Assembly (NCBI GenBank): GCA_019119335.1
Contig: DWXF01000017.1
Coordinates: forward strand, 62,001-126,000
Reading direction: 5' to 3'
DNA length: 64,000 nucleotides
Source of the DNA: Candidatus Flavonifractor merdavium
Lineage (GTDB): Bacteria > Bacillota > Clostridia > Oscillospirales > Oscillospiraceae
The notes below the pieces were generated by a model that worked only from the letters and a program-made list of their open reading frames with translations, was not told the DNA's origin and did not search any database. Position numbers and translations under genes: made by a program. Positions 8,907 to 17,864 of the stretch are shown piece after piece (position 1 is the first letter of the stretch; the number at the start of each line of letters is the position of its first letter).

Positions 8907-10895
8907 TCATTGTTCAAAACCAATATCGACCCGGTCCCCGTTTTGCAGTACCTGTTGAAAAATGCAGTCCGTGCCGTTGACCCGCAGGAAAATGGGCGAC
9001 TGGGCGTTCTTAAAGTCGATCCCCGTGCGTTCCAACAGGTCCATCACATAAAACGGCGCGCCATCTGATTTGGGCGGCAGGGTGATCTCCGCTCCGTTTA
9101 AAATGACGGAGCAGGCGGGAACAGGCGGCGGGACCGGAGGGACGGGGGCCTGCTCCTTCTGCCGATCCGGCTCGGGTACAGGCTGCGGCTCCGGTTCTGG
9201 TTCTGGTTCGGGTTCTGGTTCGGGTTCTGGTTCGGGCTCTGGCTCTGGTGTAGGCTCCGGTTCTGGCTGCGGCTCCGGTTTGGGTGCCGGCTTTGGGGAG
9301 AGGGCCGCCCCCACCTGGGTGACAAACGCGCCGGAGTTCAAAAGCTGCTCCGGCTGGGGAACCTGCCCGTCCACAATGACAGCAGTGCAGCCCAGACGCC
9401 GGCACAGTTCTTCCGCCGTCAGCCGGCAGTCGGCTCCCGCCGCCGCCGGGGTGAACTCCACCTGATCGCCGGCATGGACCACGAAAGAGGGCTGGGCGTC
9501 CGCCCCGTTGATCCGGAGACGGGCGGGTATGGGAGGTTCTCCGTGAAAGACGGTACGCCGCCCGTCTACTTGGAGCACCAGCGGCTTTCCGCTCCTGCCC
9601 AGCAGGTCCGCGTAAGTATACCCGTTCATCATCAAAAGCTCCATGGCTGTCAGGCTTCCGCTGCGGAAGAGCTTGGCGGGCGTGCCGTTGAGCAGAACCT
9701 GGCAGCTGTCGCTGATCAGGCCCAGGCCCGCGGATACCGCGATGCCCAAGGGGGTGGTGTACTCCGGGTCCTCCAGGGTCAGCGTGTCCGAGCAGACGGT
9801 GTTTTTGAAATGGCCGCCTGCAATGGCCACCCGCCTCAGGTCCATATCCAGCGCGTCAGCCACCTTTTCCTGCAGCGTGGGCAGCTTGCTGCCGCCGCCC
9901 GCCAGGAATACGGCGGAGGGCGCCGACCCGTTAAGGGCGAGCACCCGCTGGGCGATTTCCCTGGCCAGCAGTTCAACCGTGGGGGTAAGGGCGGTTTCCA
10001 CCTCGTCCACAGTGCAGCTCTGCTCCAGCCCCAGAATATTGGTAAACTGAAGGGAGCCGCCTCCTGAAAGTCCCTCTTTCATTTGCTCGGCGGTCTGGTA
10101 GTCCACCAGATACTCCCGCATCAGGGCCTCGGTGATCTCGTCGCCTGCCACGGTAGCCATGGTATAGCCTACCACGCTGCCGTCCCGGCAGATGGCGATG
10201 TCGGAGGTGCCGGCGCCGATATCCACCAGGCACAGGTTCAGCAGCCGCAGGTCGGGAGGGATGGCCGCGTTTAGGGCGGCAATGGGCTCCAGCGTCAGAC
10301 TGGCCACCTCCAGACCGGCCTGACGCATAACGGCGTACAGGCTGTCAATGACTCCGCCGGGCAGAAAGGTGGCCACCACATCTGCCTCCAGCACCCGGCC
10401 GGTATGGCCCAGCAGGGAGGTGAGGGGATAGCCGTCCAGAGAATACCGGGTAACGGTATAACCCACCAGCAGCATCCGCTGCCCGCTGTCCTCCATGTCG
10501 TGGAGGGCATTTTCCGCCTCGGATACCGCGGCGGCCTCCAGCTGGGCGACCAGCTGCTGGTCCACCGGCTGGGGGGCGGGAAGGGAGCGCTCTGTGTGAC
10601 CCCGCTCCGTGCGCAGGGCCCGGCCGGCGGCGGAGACGCAGGCTCTGGCGAGTTTACAGCCGGAGGTCTCCTCCAGCCGGTCGGTAACGGTCCGTACAAT
10701 CTGGGCCACCTGAGCGATATCCTCAATCTGGCCGTCCATCATGGCCCGCTTGGGGTGGAGCTGCTTTTCAATGGCCCGGATCTGTACCCGGCCGTCTACC
10801 ACGGTGCCCAGCATCCCGATGACGCTGCGGGTGCCGATGTCCAGCGCGTAGATAAGCTCCTGCCCCTGTATGGGTCGGGCCTCTGTTCCAGCCAT
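8907..10895 (-). CDS. FtsA-like actin-fold ATPase with long C-terminal extension
   Basis: FtsA/PilM-family proteins polymerise or scaffold at the membrane. The first 400 residues have the actin-fold motifs: phosphate-1 [13 protein letters not shown] (17-29), phosphate-2 [13 protein letters not shown] (about 222-234), adenosine motif [10 protein letters not shown], and an SHS2-type insert with [11 protein letters not shown] near 50-60. It is 662 aa, against about 420 for cell-division FtsA. Beyond the ATPase are a beta-rich region (420-530), a Pro-Glu linker (about 531-593) and a last domain ([29 protein letters not shown]). The usual FtsA membrane-binding tip is not evident. ftsZ is not in the window, so this is unlikely to be the housekeeping copy. 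It lies between a chemoreceptor and a lipoprotein gene. Confidence 0.8.
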   Translation of the reverse strand: MAGTEARPIQGQELIYALDIGTRSVIGMLGTVVDGRVQIRAIEKQLHPKRAMMDGQIEDIAQVAQIVRTVTDRLEETSGCKLARACVSAAGRALRTERGHTERSLPAPQPVDQQLVAQLEAAAVSEAENALHDMEDSGQRMLLVGYTVTRYSLDGYPLTSLLGHTGRVLEADVVATFLPGGVIDSLYAVMRQAGLEVASLTLEPIAALNAAIPPDLRLLNLCLVDIGAGTSDIAICRDGSVVGYTMATVAGDEITEALMREYLVDYQTAEQMKEGLSGGGSLQFTNILGLEQSCTVDEVETALTPTVELLAREIAQRVLALNGSAPSAVFLAGGGSKLPTLQEKVADALDMDLRRVAIAGGHFKNTVCSDTLTLEDPEYTTPLGIAVSAGLGLISDSCQVLLNGTPAKLFRSGSLTAMELLMMNGYTYADLLGRSGKPLVLQVDGRRTVFHGEPPIPARLRINGADAQPSFVVHAGDQVEFTPAAAGADCRLTAEELCRRLGCTAVIVDGQVPQPEQLLNSGAFVTQVGAALSPKPAPKPEPQPEPEPTPEPEPEPEPEPEPEPEPEPEPQPVPEPDRQKEQAPVPPVPPPVPACSVILNGAEITLPPKSDGAPFYVMDLLERTGIDFKNAQSPIFLRVNGTDCIFQQVLQNGDRVDIGFEQ
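9115..9300. repeat. Short-period repeat encoding a Pro-Glu linker
   Basis: On the plus strand this is a run of GGTTCT/GGTTCG/GGCTCT-type six-base units (densest 9177-9262). On the minus strand it encodes a Pro-Glu linker in the FtsA-like protein. Such repeats change length easily, so linker length may differ among strains. A similar Glu-Pro repeat lies in the ComFB-domain gene at 19141-19290. Confidence 0.85.
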
Positions 10896-10918
10896 ATGTC
10901 AACCAACTCCTTTGTTCC

Positions 10919-10947
10919 GGGACGCCCTGTGGAAAACAGGGCGTCCC
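10919..10947 (-). terminator. Strong intercistronic hairpin after chemoreceptor gene
   Basis: A 12-bp perfect stem (10919-10930 with 10936-10947, loop GGAAA) follows the chemoreceptor gene that ends at 10970 and precedes the FtsA-like start at 10895. No T run follows on the minus strand, so it probably attenuates or protects mRNA ends rather than stopping all transcription. Confidence 0.55.
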
Positions 10948-10969
10948 TCTTGGATTTTTGCCGGGGAAA

Positions 10970-12739
10970 TCAATACTTGCTGAAGCGGCTCTCGGAGGCG
11001 CCGAAAGAGGAGTCTCCGGCGCCAAAGGCGGCGTCGTCGGATTCAGACTCGTATGCGGGAGCAGAGGTGGGAATGGCAGTACCCTTCAGGCGGAAATGCT
11101 GTACCATCTGCTTCATCATCACGGCCTGGGAGGACAGTTCCTGGCTGGCGGCGGCGGACTGCTCGCTGGTGGCGGAGTTGGTCTGCACCACGGCGGAAAT
11201 CTGGTCCACACCGGTGGTCAGCTGGGCAATGGCCTCCGCCTCGGCGATGGTGCGCTCAGCCAGCCGCTCCATGTACTCAATGGCCACGGAGGCATATTCC
11301 ACCGTCTTCTGCATGTTGACGTCCACATCCTCGGCCAGCTCGCCGCCCCGCTCCACCGCGCTCATGGAGGACTCGATCAGCTTCTTGGTCTGCTTGGCGG
11401 CGCTGTCGGACTTGGAGGCCAGGTTGCGCACCTCGTCGGCCACCACAGCGAAGCCCTTGCCGGCGCTGCCGGCACGGGCGGCCTCCACCGCGGCGTTCAG
11501 AGCCAGAATGTTGGTCTGGAAGGCAATATTCTCAATGGTCTCAATAATCTTGCCGATGTCCTTCTGGCCGGTGAGGATCTCGCCCATGGCCTTGCGCATC
11601 TCCTGCATGCGCTCGTTGCTGACGCGCACCTGATCGGCGGCCTGGTCGGCCTTCTCCTTGGCGGTTTTGGCGGTATGGGTGTTCTCCTGGGCGGAGTGAT
11701 CCAGATCGTTGATGGTGGCGGAAAGCTCCTCCACGGCGCTGGCCTGCTGGGTGGAGCCCTGAGCCAGAGCCTGGGAGCCGTTGGATACCTGGTCGGCGCC
11801 GGCGGCCACCTGGTCGGCGGCCTGGAGCATGCTGCTCATGGTGTCGTTCAGCTGGCTCAGAAGGTACTCGATGTTCTCCTTGATGGGGGCCAGCTCGCCG
11901 GGGTAGTCCTGGGTAGTGCTGGCGGACAGGTTGCCGTCGGCCAGGTTCTTGGTGATGGTAACGATATCCTCGATGGTGTTGTGCAGGATATCCTGAGAGG
12001 TACGCACGGCGTCGCAGATGCCGCCGATCTCGTCGCCGGACTCATACTCCAGCGCATGGGACAGGTCGCCCTGGCTGAAAGCCACCACGGCCTCCTCGGC
12101 CTTCCGCAGGGGACGCACGATGGAGTTCACCACATACAGGTTCAGAGAAATGCCCACGGCGGCGGTAATCACAACCAGAATAACCAGAATGATGATATCA
12201 CGGGTGCTGGAGGACATGGCCAGATCGGAAACCCGGGTAACCTCGCTGGTTACCTGGTTCATCAGGGAGTGTCCCGCTTCTACAGCGGCCTCCAGCTTGG
12301 GCGTACATTCGGTCTGGATAAGCTGTTGAGCCAGGGTGATGTTGCCGGACTGGAGTGCGTTGTCAATATCGGTAAAGGCGGATTGCCAATCCTGAACTTT
12401 CTGAATGTAGGAATCGTCCAGTCCGTCCGTTCCGGTATAGAGCTTCTGGATCGTCTGGAGGGATTCATCGATAGCGGTGATGGAGTCCTCAATTTTGCTG
12501 GCAGTAGTGGGATTGTATCCAAACAATGCCATATCACGCAGCTGGCGGGCAATGGCATTGACTTCGCTTTCGCTTTCCTGAACGGCGTCCGTAATAGCGA
12601 CCTGCGTGGACAGAAGGTTGGTGTAATCGCTGCGGATGTTGAGGATAGTCCGGATTGCGATACACATCATGACCAGGGACAGAACCAGTGTGATGATGAA
12701 AGAGAACAGGATTTTGCTTCCGACTTTTCTGTTTTTCAT
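10970..12739 (-). CDS. Methyl-accepting chemotaxis protein with four-helix-bundle sensor
   Basis: A second transmembrane chemoreceptor, 589 aa. Membrane segment 1 is near residues 9-30 ([20 protein letters not shown]). The extracellular part (about 31-185) is entirely helical, as in the 4HB_MCP class. Segment 2 is near 190-210 ([18 protein letters not shown]), then come HAMP and the signalling coiled-coil with the tip [20 protein letters not shown] and [13 protein letters not shown]. Ligand unknown. RBS AGGAGG lies close to the start. The gene is probably read with the downstream FtsA-like gene, though a strong hairpin separates them. Confidence 0.96.
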   Translation of the reverse strand: MKNRKVGSKILFSFIITLVLSLVMMCIAIRTILNIRSDYTNLLSTQVAITDAVQESESEVNAIARQLRDMALFGYNPTTASKIEDSITAIDESLQTIQKLYTGTDGLDDSYIQKVQDWQSAFTDIDNALQSGNITLAQQLIQTECTPKLEAAVEAGHSLMNQVTSEVTRVSDLAMSSSTRDIIILVILVVITAAVGISLNLYVVNSIVRPLRKAEEAVVAFSQGDLSHALEYESGDEIGGICDAVRTSQDILHNTIEDIVTITKNLADGNLSASTTQDYPGELAPIKENIEYLLSQLNDTMSSMLQAADQVAAGADQVSNGSQALAQGSTQQASAVEELSATINDLDHSAQENTHTAKTAKEKADQAADQVRVSNERMQEMRKAMGEILTGQKDIGKIIETIENIAFQTNILALNAAVEAARAGSAGKGFAVVADEVRNLASKSDSAAKQTKKLIESSMSAVERGGELAEDVDVNMQKTVEYASVAIEYMERLAERTIAEAEAIAQLTTGVDQISAVVQTNSATSEQSAAASQELSSQAVMMKQMVQHFRLKGTAIPTSAPAYESESDDAAFGAGDSSFGASESRFSKY

Positions 12740-12783
12740 GCTATATCCTCCTGAAAGTTAAAGGTGCTATCTATATTATGCGA

Positions 12784-12801
12784 CCTGTTGGAAAAAACAG
12801 G
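12784..12801 (-). terminator. Weak hairpin after the FtsE-like gene
   Basis: CCTGTT (12784-12789) pairs with AACAGG (12796-12801), loop GGAAAA, 23 bases past the FtsE-like stop. There is no T run on the minus strand, so termination would be partial. Its core resembles the hairpins at 10919 and 14494. Confidence 0.4.
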
Positions 12802-12824
12802 CCGGAATTTCCAGCGCAAGCGGC

Positions 12825-13532
12825 TCAGACCACGTCGCCGTAGCGGCCCCTCTGCACATCGCCCAGAATGCGCCCGTCCACCAGGGTGATCACCCGGCGG
12901 CGCATCAGGTTGACAAAGTTTTTGGCGTGACTGGCCATAATGATGGTGGTACCCAGGTGGTTGACCTCTGAGAGAAACAGAAACAGGTCCCAGGCAGTGT
13001 CCTCATCCAGGTTGGCCGTCAACTCGTCCAGCACCAACACCTCGGGGTTGTTGATAATGGCCCGGGCCAATTCCACCCGGCGGCACTCTCCCTGGGAAAG
13101 TTCCACAGGATAACGCTGCAGCACGTCTCCCAGACCAACCAGACGCAGAGCCTTCTGGATCCGGGCGGTAAGGCTCTGGCTGCGGTCCGGACGGAGAGCG
13201 GCCACAGCGGACAGATTCTGCTCAATGGTGCGCTTGCGGACCAGCGTGGAAAGCTGGGGCACATAGCCGAAGCACATCCGCCGCCGCTCCCGCTGCCGGC
13301 GGGACATGGCAGTGACATTGATATTATTCAGATAGACCGCGCCATGTGTGGGCTGCATTTCGCAGGAGAGCAGCTGGAGCAGGGTACTCTTTCCGGCGCC
13401 GCTGCTGCCGGTAACGAAAACAAAGTCTCCCTGCTCAATGGTAAGATCAATTTCCCGGACGGCGTGGAGAATTCGCCTGTCCGGTTCCTGGAGGTAATCT
13501 TTTCCCACACCCTCCAAACGAATCTGCGGCAT
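12825..13532 (-). CDS. FtsE-like ABC transporter ATP-binding protein (no FtsX partner nearby)
   Basis: This is an ABC-type ATPase of the FtsE/LolD class: 235 aa from the start at 13532 (MPQIRLEGVGKDY), which has AAGGAG 6 bases upstream; an ORF extension of 16 codons has no such site. Walker A is GSSGAGKST (about 42-50), signature LSQGECRRVELARA (a variant of LSGGQ), Walker B VLVLDE, and the switch His is in MASHAKN. FtsE normally works with the membrane protein FtsX to activate cell-wall hydrolases, but no permease gene lies beside it. Instead a C39-like peptidase gene diverges 80 bases away and a chemoreceptor gene follows. Its partner is unknown. Confidence 0.82.
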   Translation of the reverse strand: MPQIRLEGVGKDYLQEPDRRILHAVREIDLTIEQGDFVFVTGSSGAGKSTLLQLLSCEMQPTHGAVYLNNINVTAMSRRQRERRRMCFGYVPQLSTLVRKRTIEQNLSAVAALRPDRSQSLTARIQKALRLVGLGDVLQRYPVELSQGECRRVELARAIINNPEVLVLDELTANLDEDTAWDLFLFLSEVNHLGTTIIMASHAKNFVNLMRRRVITLVDGRILGDVQRGRYGDVV

Positions 13533-13548
13533 AAAAAGCTCCTTTTTG

Positions 13549-13577
13549 TATACAAGGGGAGAATAATTTGCTATAAT
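13549..13577 (+). promoter_or_regulatory. Sigma-A promoter with extended -10 for the C39-like gene
   Basis: Perfect -10 TATAAT (13572-13577) preceded by TGC (extended -10), with TATACA (13549-13554) at 17 bases as a weak -35. It points at the C39-like gene; the predicted transcript starts near 13584, about 28 bases before the start codon. Confidence 0.75.
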
Positions 13578-13611
13578 CACCCTATACTACCTGATAAAGG
13601 AGATGAGGCGA

Positions 13612-14484
13612 TTGCGAAAGGCAAAGAAACGGCACAAGGCTCCCTGGATCATTGGACTGATCCTGCTGGCGTTGATTTGCGTTCTGGGGACGGAGCTGCT
13701 GGTATGCCGTTTCGCGGCGCCCGAGCTCTACGACCAGATTACGGAACCGGTACAGGCCATGGCGCAGGAAGCGATGGACCGGGGCAAGGAGTGGGTCCAG
13801 GCGGCTGCGGCCGCGGTCCGTCCCTCCGAACAGCCCTCTGAAACACCGGTCAGCCAGGCTGTCAGCGAGCCGGTGGAGGCCAGCCCCCCGCCGGTGGAGG
13901 ACCCCTCGGTAACAGAGTTTGTACAGAAGGGGGAGCAGGAGCTTCTTACCGGCGGCGTGGTGGAGACGGTTTACTTCAATCAGGGGGAAGAACCCTGGGC
14001 ACAGGGCTCCTACGGCCCGGATTCCATTCGGGGATATGGCTGCGGCCCCACATCCATGGCCATGCTGATTTCCTCCCTGGAGGACACGCTGCTGGACCCG
14101 ATCCAGGCGGCCCAGGCCGCCTATGAAAGCGGCTACTGCGCGCCGGGCAGCGGCTCCTACCTCTCCATTGTGGAGGGAATGGCGGCCGATTACGGTCTGC
14201 ACGCCGACGGCAGCCTCAGTCTGACGGCGGATGAACTCCGGCGGGACCTGGCTTCGGGCCACGTATTTGTAGCCCTGATGGGGAAGGGACATTTTACCAA
14301 CCGGGGACATTTCATTCTGCTGCGGGGCGTTACCCTGGAGGGGAAGGTCCTGGTGGCCGATCCCAACAGCCGGGAGCGAAGTCTGGCCGCCTGGGATCCT
14401 CAGCTGATTTTGGACGAGCTGTCCGCCAGCCGCTCCAACGGCGCGCCCCTCTGGAGATTCTCCGTGCTGGAAAAAGCAGAATAA
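13612..14484 (+). CDS. Membrane-anchored C39-like cysteine peptidase
   Basis: A short basic N-terminus (RKAKKRHK) is followed by one membrane segment (IIGLILLALICVLGTELLV), then a disordered Pro/Ser/Glu-rich stalk (about 50-110) and a C39_2-type papain-fold domain facing outside. Candidate catalytic residues are Cys in GYGCGPTSMAM (TGC at 14041), His in RGHFILLRG and Asp/Asn in VADPNSR. C39-like domains cleave peptides or bind cell-wall structures; the substrate here is unknown. AAAGGAG (13596-13602) abuts an ATG at 13603 with no spacing, so the TTG three codons later (13612), 9 bases from that site, is the likelier start. It is divergent from the FtsE-like gene. Confidence 0.82.
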   Translation: MRKAKKRHKAPWIIGLILLALICVLGTELLVCRFAAPELYDQITEPVQAMAQEAMDRGKEWVQAAAAAVRPSEQPSETPVSQAVSEPVEASPPPVEDPSVTEFVQKGEQELLTGGVVETVYFNQGEEPWAQGSYGPDSIRGYGCGPTSMAMLISSLEDTLLDPIQAAQAAYESGYCAPGSGSYLSIVEGMAADYGLHADGSLSLTADELRRDLASGHVFVALMGKGHFTNRGHFILLRGVTLEGKVLVADPNSRERSLAAWDPQLILDELSASRSNGAPLWRFSVLEKAE

Positions 14485-14493
14485 CCAACGAGC

Positions 14494-14526
14494 GCCCCCT
14501 GTTGAAAAACAGGGGGCATTTGTTGT
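14494..14526 (+). terminator. Terminator after the C39-like gene
   Basis: GCCCCCTGTT (14494-14503) pairs perfectly with AACAGGGGGC (14508-14517), followed by ATTTGTTGT. It separates the plus-strand peptidase gene from the converging minus-strand fliD-fliS operon. Confidence 0.8.
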
Positions 14527-14549
14527 GCAAACGCCGCTATGGAGCGTGG

Positions 14550-14948
14550 CTATCGGTTGCCGTAAAAGGAATCCCTGCCGCACAGCCTCTGGTTGGAGCG
14601 GCGGTCAGCCCGGAGCACGCGCTCCAGCAGGATACGGTTGCGCTCCACCTGTCGCGACAACTCCTCCGCCTCAGGGCAGGACGAGGGCGGCGTGCCGCTG
14701 AGGATCCCCTGCAGCAGAGCGGCCGATTCCGCCGGGAGCTGGCCGCAAAGATGCTGCAGCAGCGCCTTCTGTTCGGTGAGCCGGTTGATTTGCTCCTGCC
14801 GGAGGGAGAGAAAGAGACGCACGGAAACCTGATCCTGGCGGTCAATCGCCTGAGCCAGTTCCTGAGTCAGTTCCTCCACCTCGGTCAGAGCAAGGTACAT
14901 TTGCCTCTCCGCCGCGGATGCGGCGGAGAGGACCTGTTGGCTTAGCAT
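14550..14948 (-). CDS. Small helical protein in the FliT position
   Basis: The 132-aa protein is almost wholly helical and charged (MLSQQVLSAASAAERQMYLA at the start; RLFLSLRQEQINRLTEQKAL in the middle). I see no clear family motif. It is the last gene of the fliD-fliS operon, 12 bases after fliS. Many flagellated bacteria have FliT, the FliD export chaperone of about 120 aa, in that place. FliT and FlgN are both poorly conserved helical chaperones, so a FliD chaperone is a reasonable inference but not proven. Two Cys residues and a Cys-Gly-Arg near the C-terminus are visible. Confidence 0.55.
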   Translation of the reverse strand: MLSQQVLSAASAAERQMYLALTEVEELTQELAQAIDRQDQVSVRLFLSLRQEQINRLTEQKALLQHLCGQLPAESAALLQGILSGTPPSSCPEAEELSRQVERNRILLERVLRADRRSNQRLCGRDSFYGNR

Positions 14949-14960
14949 AGGCGCCCCCTA

Positions 14961-15332
14961 TTACTCTGAAGTGTGCTTCGCGGCCTCCCGAAAGCTGTCG
15001 CGCAGCTCGCTGGCCATGCGTTTGACCCGCTCCAGCTCGGTCTGGTTGCGGCCGTTTTTTACACGGCTGAGCTCGTAGCAGAAGTATTCGTACAAGCGGG
15101 TCAGCTGGTTGCTGATGGGATACTGGCGGTCCAGCGTGTCGTCCAGGTAGCGGATGATGGCAACCGCCTTATCCACCGCTACCTCAAAGGCAGGATACTG
15201 CTCCTTGGACAGAGTAATCTCAGCCTGCATCAGCCGCTTGATCAGCTCATCATAGAGCAGCAGCAGCAGCTCGCCCTGAGTCATGGTATTCAGCGCGTCC
15301 TCACGGTAGCGCTGATAGCCTCGCATATCCAT
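14961..15332 (-). CDS. fliS: Flagellar export chaperone FliS
   Basis: FliS wraps the C-terminal tail of flagellin and keeps it unpolymerised until export. The 123-aa protein has the family start pattern GYQRYREDALNTMTQGELLL followed by LLYDELIKRL, the central helix with VDKAVAIIRYLDDTLD (usual I.L...LD), and LYEYFCYELSRVKNGRN. Length matches the family (120-135). It lies 32 bases downstream of fliD. Flagellin, its expected partner, is not encoded in the window. Confidence 0.97.
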   Translation of the reverse strand: MDMRGYQRYREDALNTMTQGELLLLLYDELIKRLMQAEITLSKEQYPAFEVAVDKAVAIIRYLDDTLDRQYPISNQLTRLYEYFCYELSRVKNGRNQTELERVKRMASELRDSFREAAKHTSE

Positions 15333-15364
15333 GGTTCAGATTCCTTTCTCGGCGTGATTCAAGC

Positions 15365-17809
15365 TTAGCCGCCCATCAGGCCCGCCAAAGCGGAGCTCTG
15401 GGAGTTCATCTGATTGATGAGCAGCTCCAGCTGGGTAAATTTGTTGGTGTAGTAATCCACCTTGTTGGACATCTTATCCTGCCATTTGGAGATCTCATCC
15501 TCGACTTCCTTCATCTGGTTCAGCAGGTCGTTGTCCAGAGCGGCGGTGGGGGCGTATTTGGAGCCGGCTTTTTCGATGAGGATGCCCTTCACATCGCCGC
15601 TGGTGGAGGCGTATTTGTCGGTAATGGAGGTGAGAGTGGCCATCAGACCGTCGGTGGCGGCGCCATTCTCCTTGCTCTTGGTAAAGGCCTCCTTCACCTT
15701 ATCCGGATCGTTTTCCAGAGCCTCCCGGAATTTCTGCTCATCAAAGGTCAGTGTGGTCAAGCCATCCGAATAGGAGGTCTCAATGCCCATGGAACGCAGG
15801 GTGACGCCGTCGGTGCCGCTGGAGGTAATGGCGTTCCGCAAATCATTATACAAGGAGGAGAGGTCGCTGTCCATAAACAGGATGCCAGTTTTCGCCTTTT
15901 CTTCATAATTTTTGATGGCGGATTCGCTCATGTCCTCCATATCCTCTTCGGTGAGGGGCTCGTACTTGGAGCCGTCGGACTTCTTCAGAGGCATGTCGGA
16001 ATAGGCGCTCTTGACTTCCTTGATAATGGTGTTCAGATCCTCCACCATCTTCTTGACAACGTCCACAATCTGGTCCGCGTCGGTCTTGCTGGTGAAGGTG
16101 ACCTTGCTGTTCTCGTCAATGTCCGCCACAGCCTTGTTTTCGTTAAAGGTGCCGTTGACAGTGACGTTCATACCGTCCAGATCAAAGCTGTTGGAGGAGC
16201 GGGTAAGAGTCATATTCTGCCCGTTGATGGTGACGTTGATCTCGGCGTCCTGACCGTGGGTATAGGGACTGTTGGGGGTGCTGTTGTCGGTAGGATAGTC
16301 GCTGGGGTCCACGGCGCCGAACAGAGCCGCGCCCAGGGTGGTTTTGCTGGGATCGGAAGGATCGGTTCCCGGGATCTCGATGCGTCCGCCTGCGCCGGTA
16401 TCCTTGGCTGTAAAGACGAATTGTCCGCTGGTCTTGGAATAGCTGATGTTGACGCCGGCCTCGGTGTTGGAGTTGATGTTGTTGATAATGGTATTAAACT
16501 CAGTGTCCTTATCGTAAGAGCCGATGGTGACGCCGTTGATGACCAGATCATACTTCCCATCTTTGTTGGGGGAGAGGCCATCGAAATTGAAACCCAATTC
16601 TTCCAGAGTCTTGGAAGTGTCAAGGTAGGTGCTCAGGCCGGAGCCGATACCCAGCACGTCGCCCACGTCCTCGCTGGAGGCGGTGACGGAGAGGGTGGAG
16701 CCCTCGCCGGTCTGGAAGGAGAGCTTGCCGCCATCCAGGGACACGGATACCCGCTTGGCGCCAAAGGCCTTGCCCAATTCCTCGTTTAGTTTGTTTTTAA
16801 ACTCCTCCGCGGCCTGGCTGCCATCGGTATCGCCCGGGGCCACTGTGATTTCCGGGAGCTTAATGGTGGCGCTCTTGCCGTCCAGAGTAAAGGTGAGGGT
16901 TTTGCCGGAGAGATACTCCGACATGGGCTTCTCCGTGGCCGCGTCCTTGACCACCGTGTCGGTCAGCTGGAAGGAAGAGTCCTTGTCCTTGATTGCGTCA
17001 TCCAGGCCGACAATGTTATTCCCCAGGGATCCGGAGGCATAGGCGATGGAGACCTGGTTGCCAGCGCCAGACTTGTCGGTGAAGGAGACCTTGCCGTCCT
17101 CACTGACCTCCACGCCGATCATAGTGTCGGCGGTTACCACGGAGCCGGAACTGGTGGAGATCTGCTGATCCTTCAGCTTCTGCTCAATGGCCTTCTGGAA
17201 GGCCTCGGTGTCCAGGCTGCCGTCGTCTTTGGTATAGAGTTCCCGTTCACCAAAGTCAATGGACACGGTGCGGTTGCCGTAATTGAGGGTCAGGGAGCCG
17301 GAGAGGCTGCTCAGATCCACATCATCGGCCAGGTTGCCCATAGGATCTTTTGCGGTAACCTTGCCGTCGCTTGTGCCGCAAAGTTTGTCGTCGGAAACGG
17401 AGTAGCGGGCGGCGGAGGCCAGCTTGTTGACGGCGTTGATGATCACGTTGCTGTTGGTCTTGCCGGAGGCGGAGATCAGATCCTTGTTGAGACCATTGGT
17501 GGTGGTGATCACCGCTTTGTCAAAGAAACTGGAGCTGGCCAGATTGGTGTTGGAGTAGACATAGGAGGAGTAGTTCCGGTAAAATTCCACCAGCTTGTCG
17601 GAAATACTCTGATAGGCCTCCTGCTGCCACTGAAGCTTGGTGTTCTTCTGATTGAGGGACTGGATTTTTTGCTGATAGCTCTTCACAACGCCGGAGATGA
17701 GTTCCTCAGTGTCCAGGCCGCTGGCCAGACCGGAGATGATATTGTAAGTGCGGTTGCCGTAAATACTGGAGGAACTGCTGGAACCGGACAAACTGCTGAC
17801 TGACGCCAT
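15365..17809 (-). CDS. fliD: Flagellar filament cap protein FliD (HAP2), unusually long
   Basis: FliD forms the cap at the filament tip that folds arriving flagellin. The N-terminal domain begins after a Ser-rich stretch with YNIISGLASGLDTEELISGV, the FliD_N signature. The C-terminal domain ends with a coiled-coil containing KVDYYTNKFTQLELLINQMN plus SQSSALAGLMGG, the FliD_C hallmark. At 814 aa it is much longer than Bacillus FliD (about 500); the extra length is beta-rich, surface-type sequence (about 150-560), presumably extra exposed domains at the tip that could contact mucus or hosts. RBS AAGGA precedes the start; a sigma-28-like promoter lies about 115 bases upstream. Confidence 0.96.
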   Translation of the reverse strand: MASVSSLSGSSSSSSIYGNRTYNIISGLASGLDTEELISGVVKSYQQKIQSLNQKNTKLQWQQEAYQSISDKLVEFYRNYSSYVYSNTNLASSSFFDKAVITTTNGLNKDLISASGKTNSNVIINAVNKLASAARYSVSDDKLCGTSDGKVTAKDPMGNLADDVDLSSLSGSLTLNYGNRTVSIDFGERELYTKDDGSLDTEAFQKAIEQKLKDQQISTSSGSVVTADTMIGVEVSEDGKVSFTDKSGAGNQVSIAYASGSLGNNIVGLDDAIKDKDSSFQLTDTVVKDAATEKPMSEYLSGKTLTFTLDGKSATIKLPEITVAPGDTDGSQAAEEFKNKLNEELGKAFGAKRVSVSLDGGKLSFQTGEGSTLSVTASSEDVGDVLGIGSGLSTYLDTSKTLEELGFNFDGLSPNKDGKYDLVINGVTIGSYDKDTEFNTIINNINSNTEAGVNISYSKTSGQFVFTAKDTGAGGRIEIPGTDPSDPSKTTLGAALFGAVDPSDYPTDNSTPNSPYTHGQDAEINVTINGQNMTLTRSSNSFDLDGMNVTVNGTFNENKAVADIDENSKVTFTSKTDADQIVDVVKKMVEDLNTIIKEVKSAYSDMPLKKSDGSKYEPLTEEDMEDMSESAIKNYEEKAKTGILFMDSDLSSLYNDLRNAITSSGTDGVTLRSMGIETSYSDGLTTLTFDEQKFREALENDPDKVKEAFTKSKENGAATDGLMATLTSITDKYASTSGDVKGILIEKAGSKYAPTAALDNDLLNQMKEVEDEISKWQDKMSNKVDYYTNKFTQLELLINQMNSQSSALAGLMGG

Positions 17810-17864
17810 ATTCCTTCACACCCTTTCTGGAAACGGAACATAGATACTTCATTATGGTGACTTG

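Noticed and set aside
9115-9300. Plus-strand frame with Gly-Ser repeats opposite the FtsA-like linker
   Set aside because: It is the complement of the Pro-Glu repeat; no start signal and no conserved domain.
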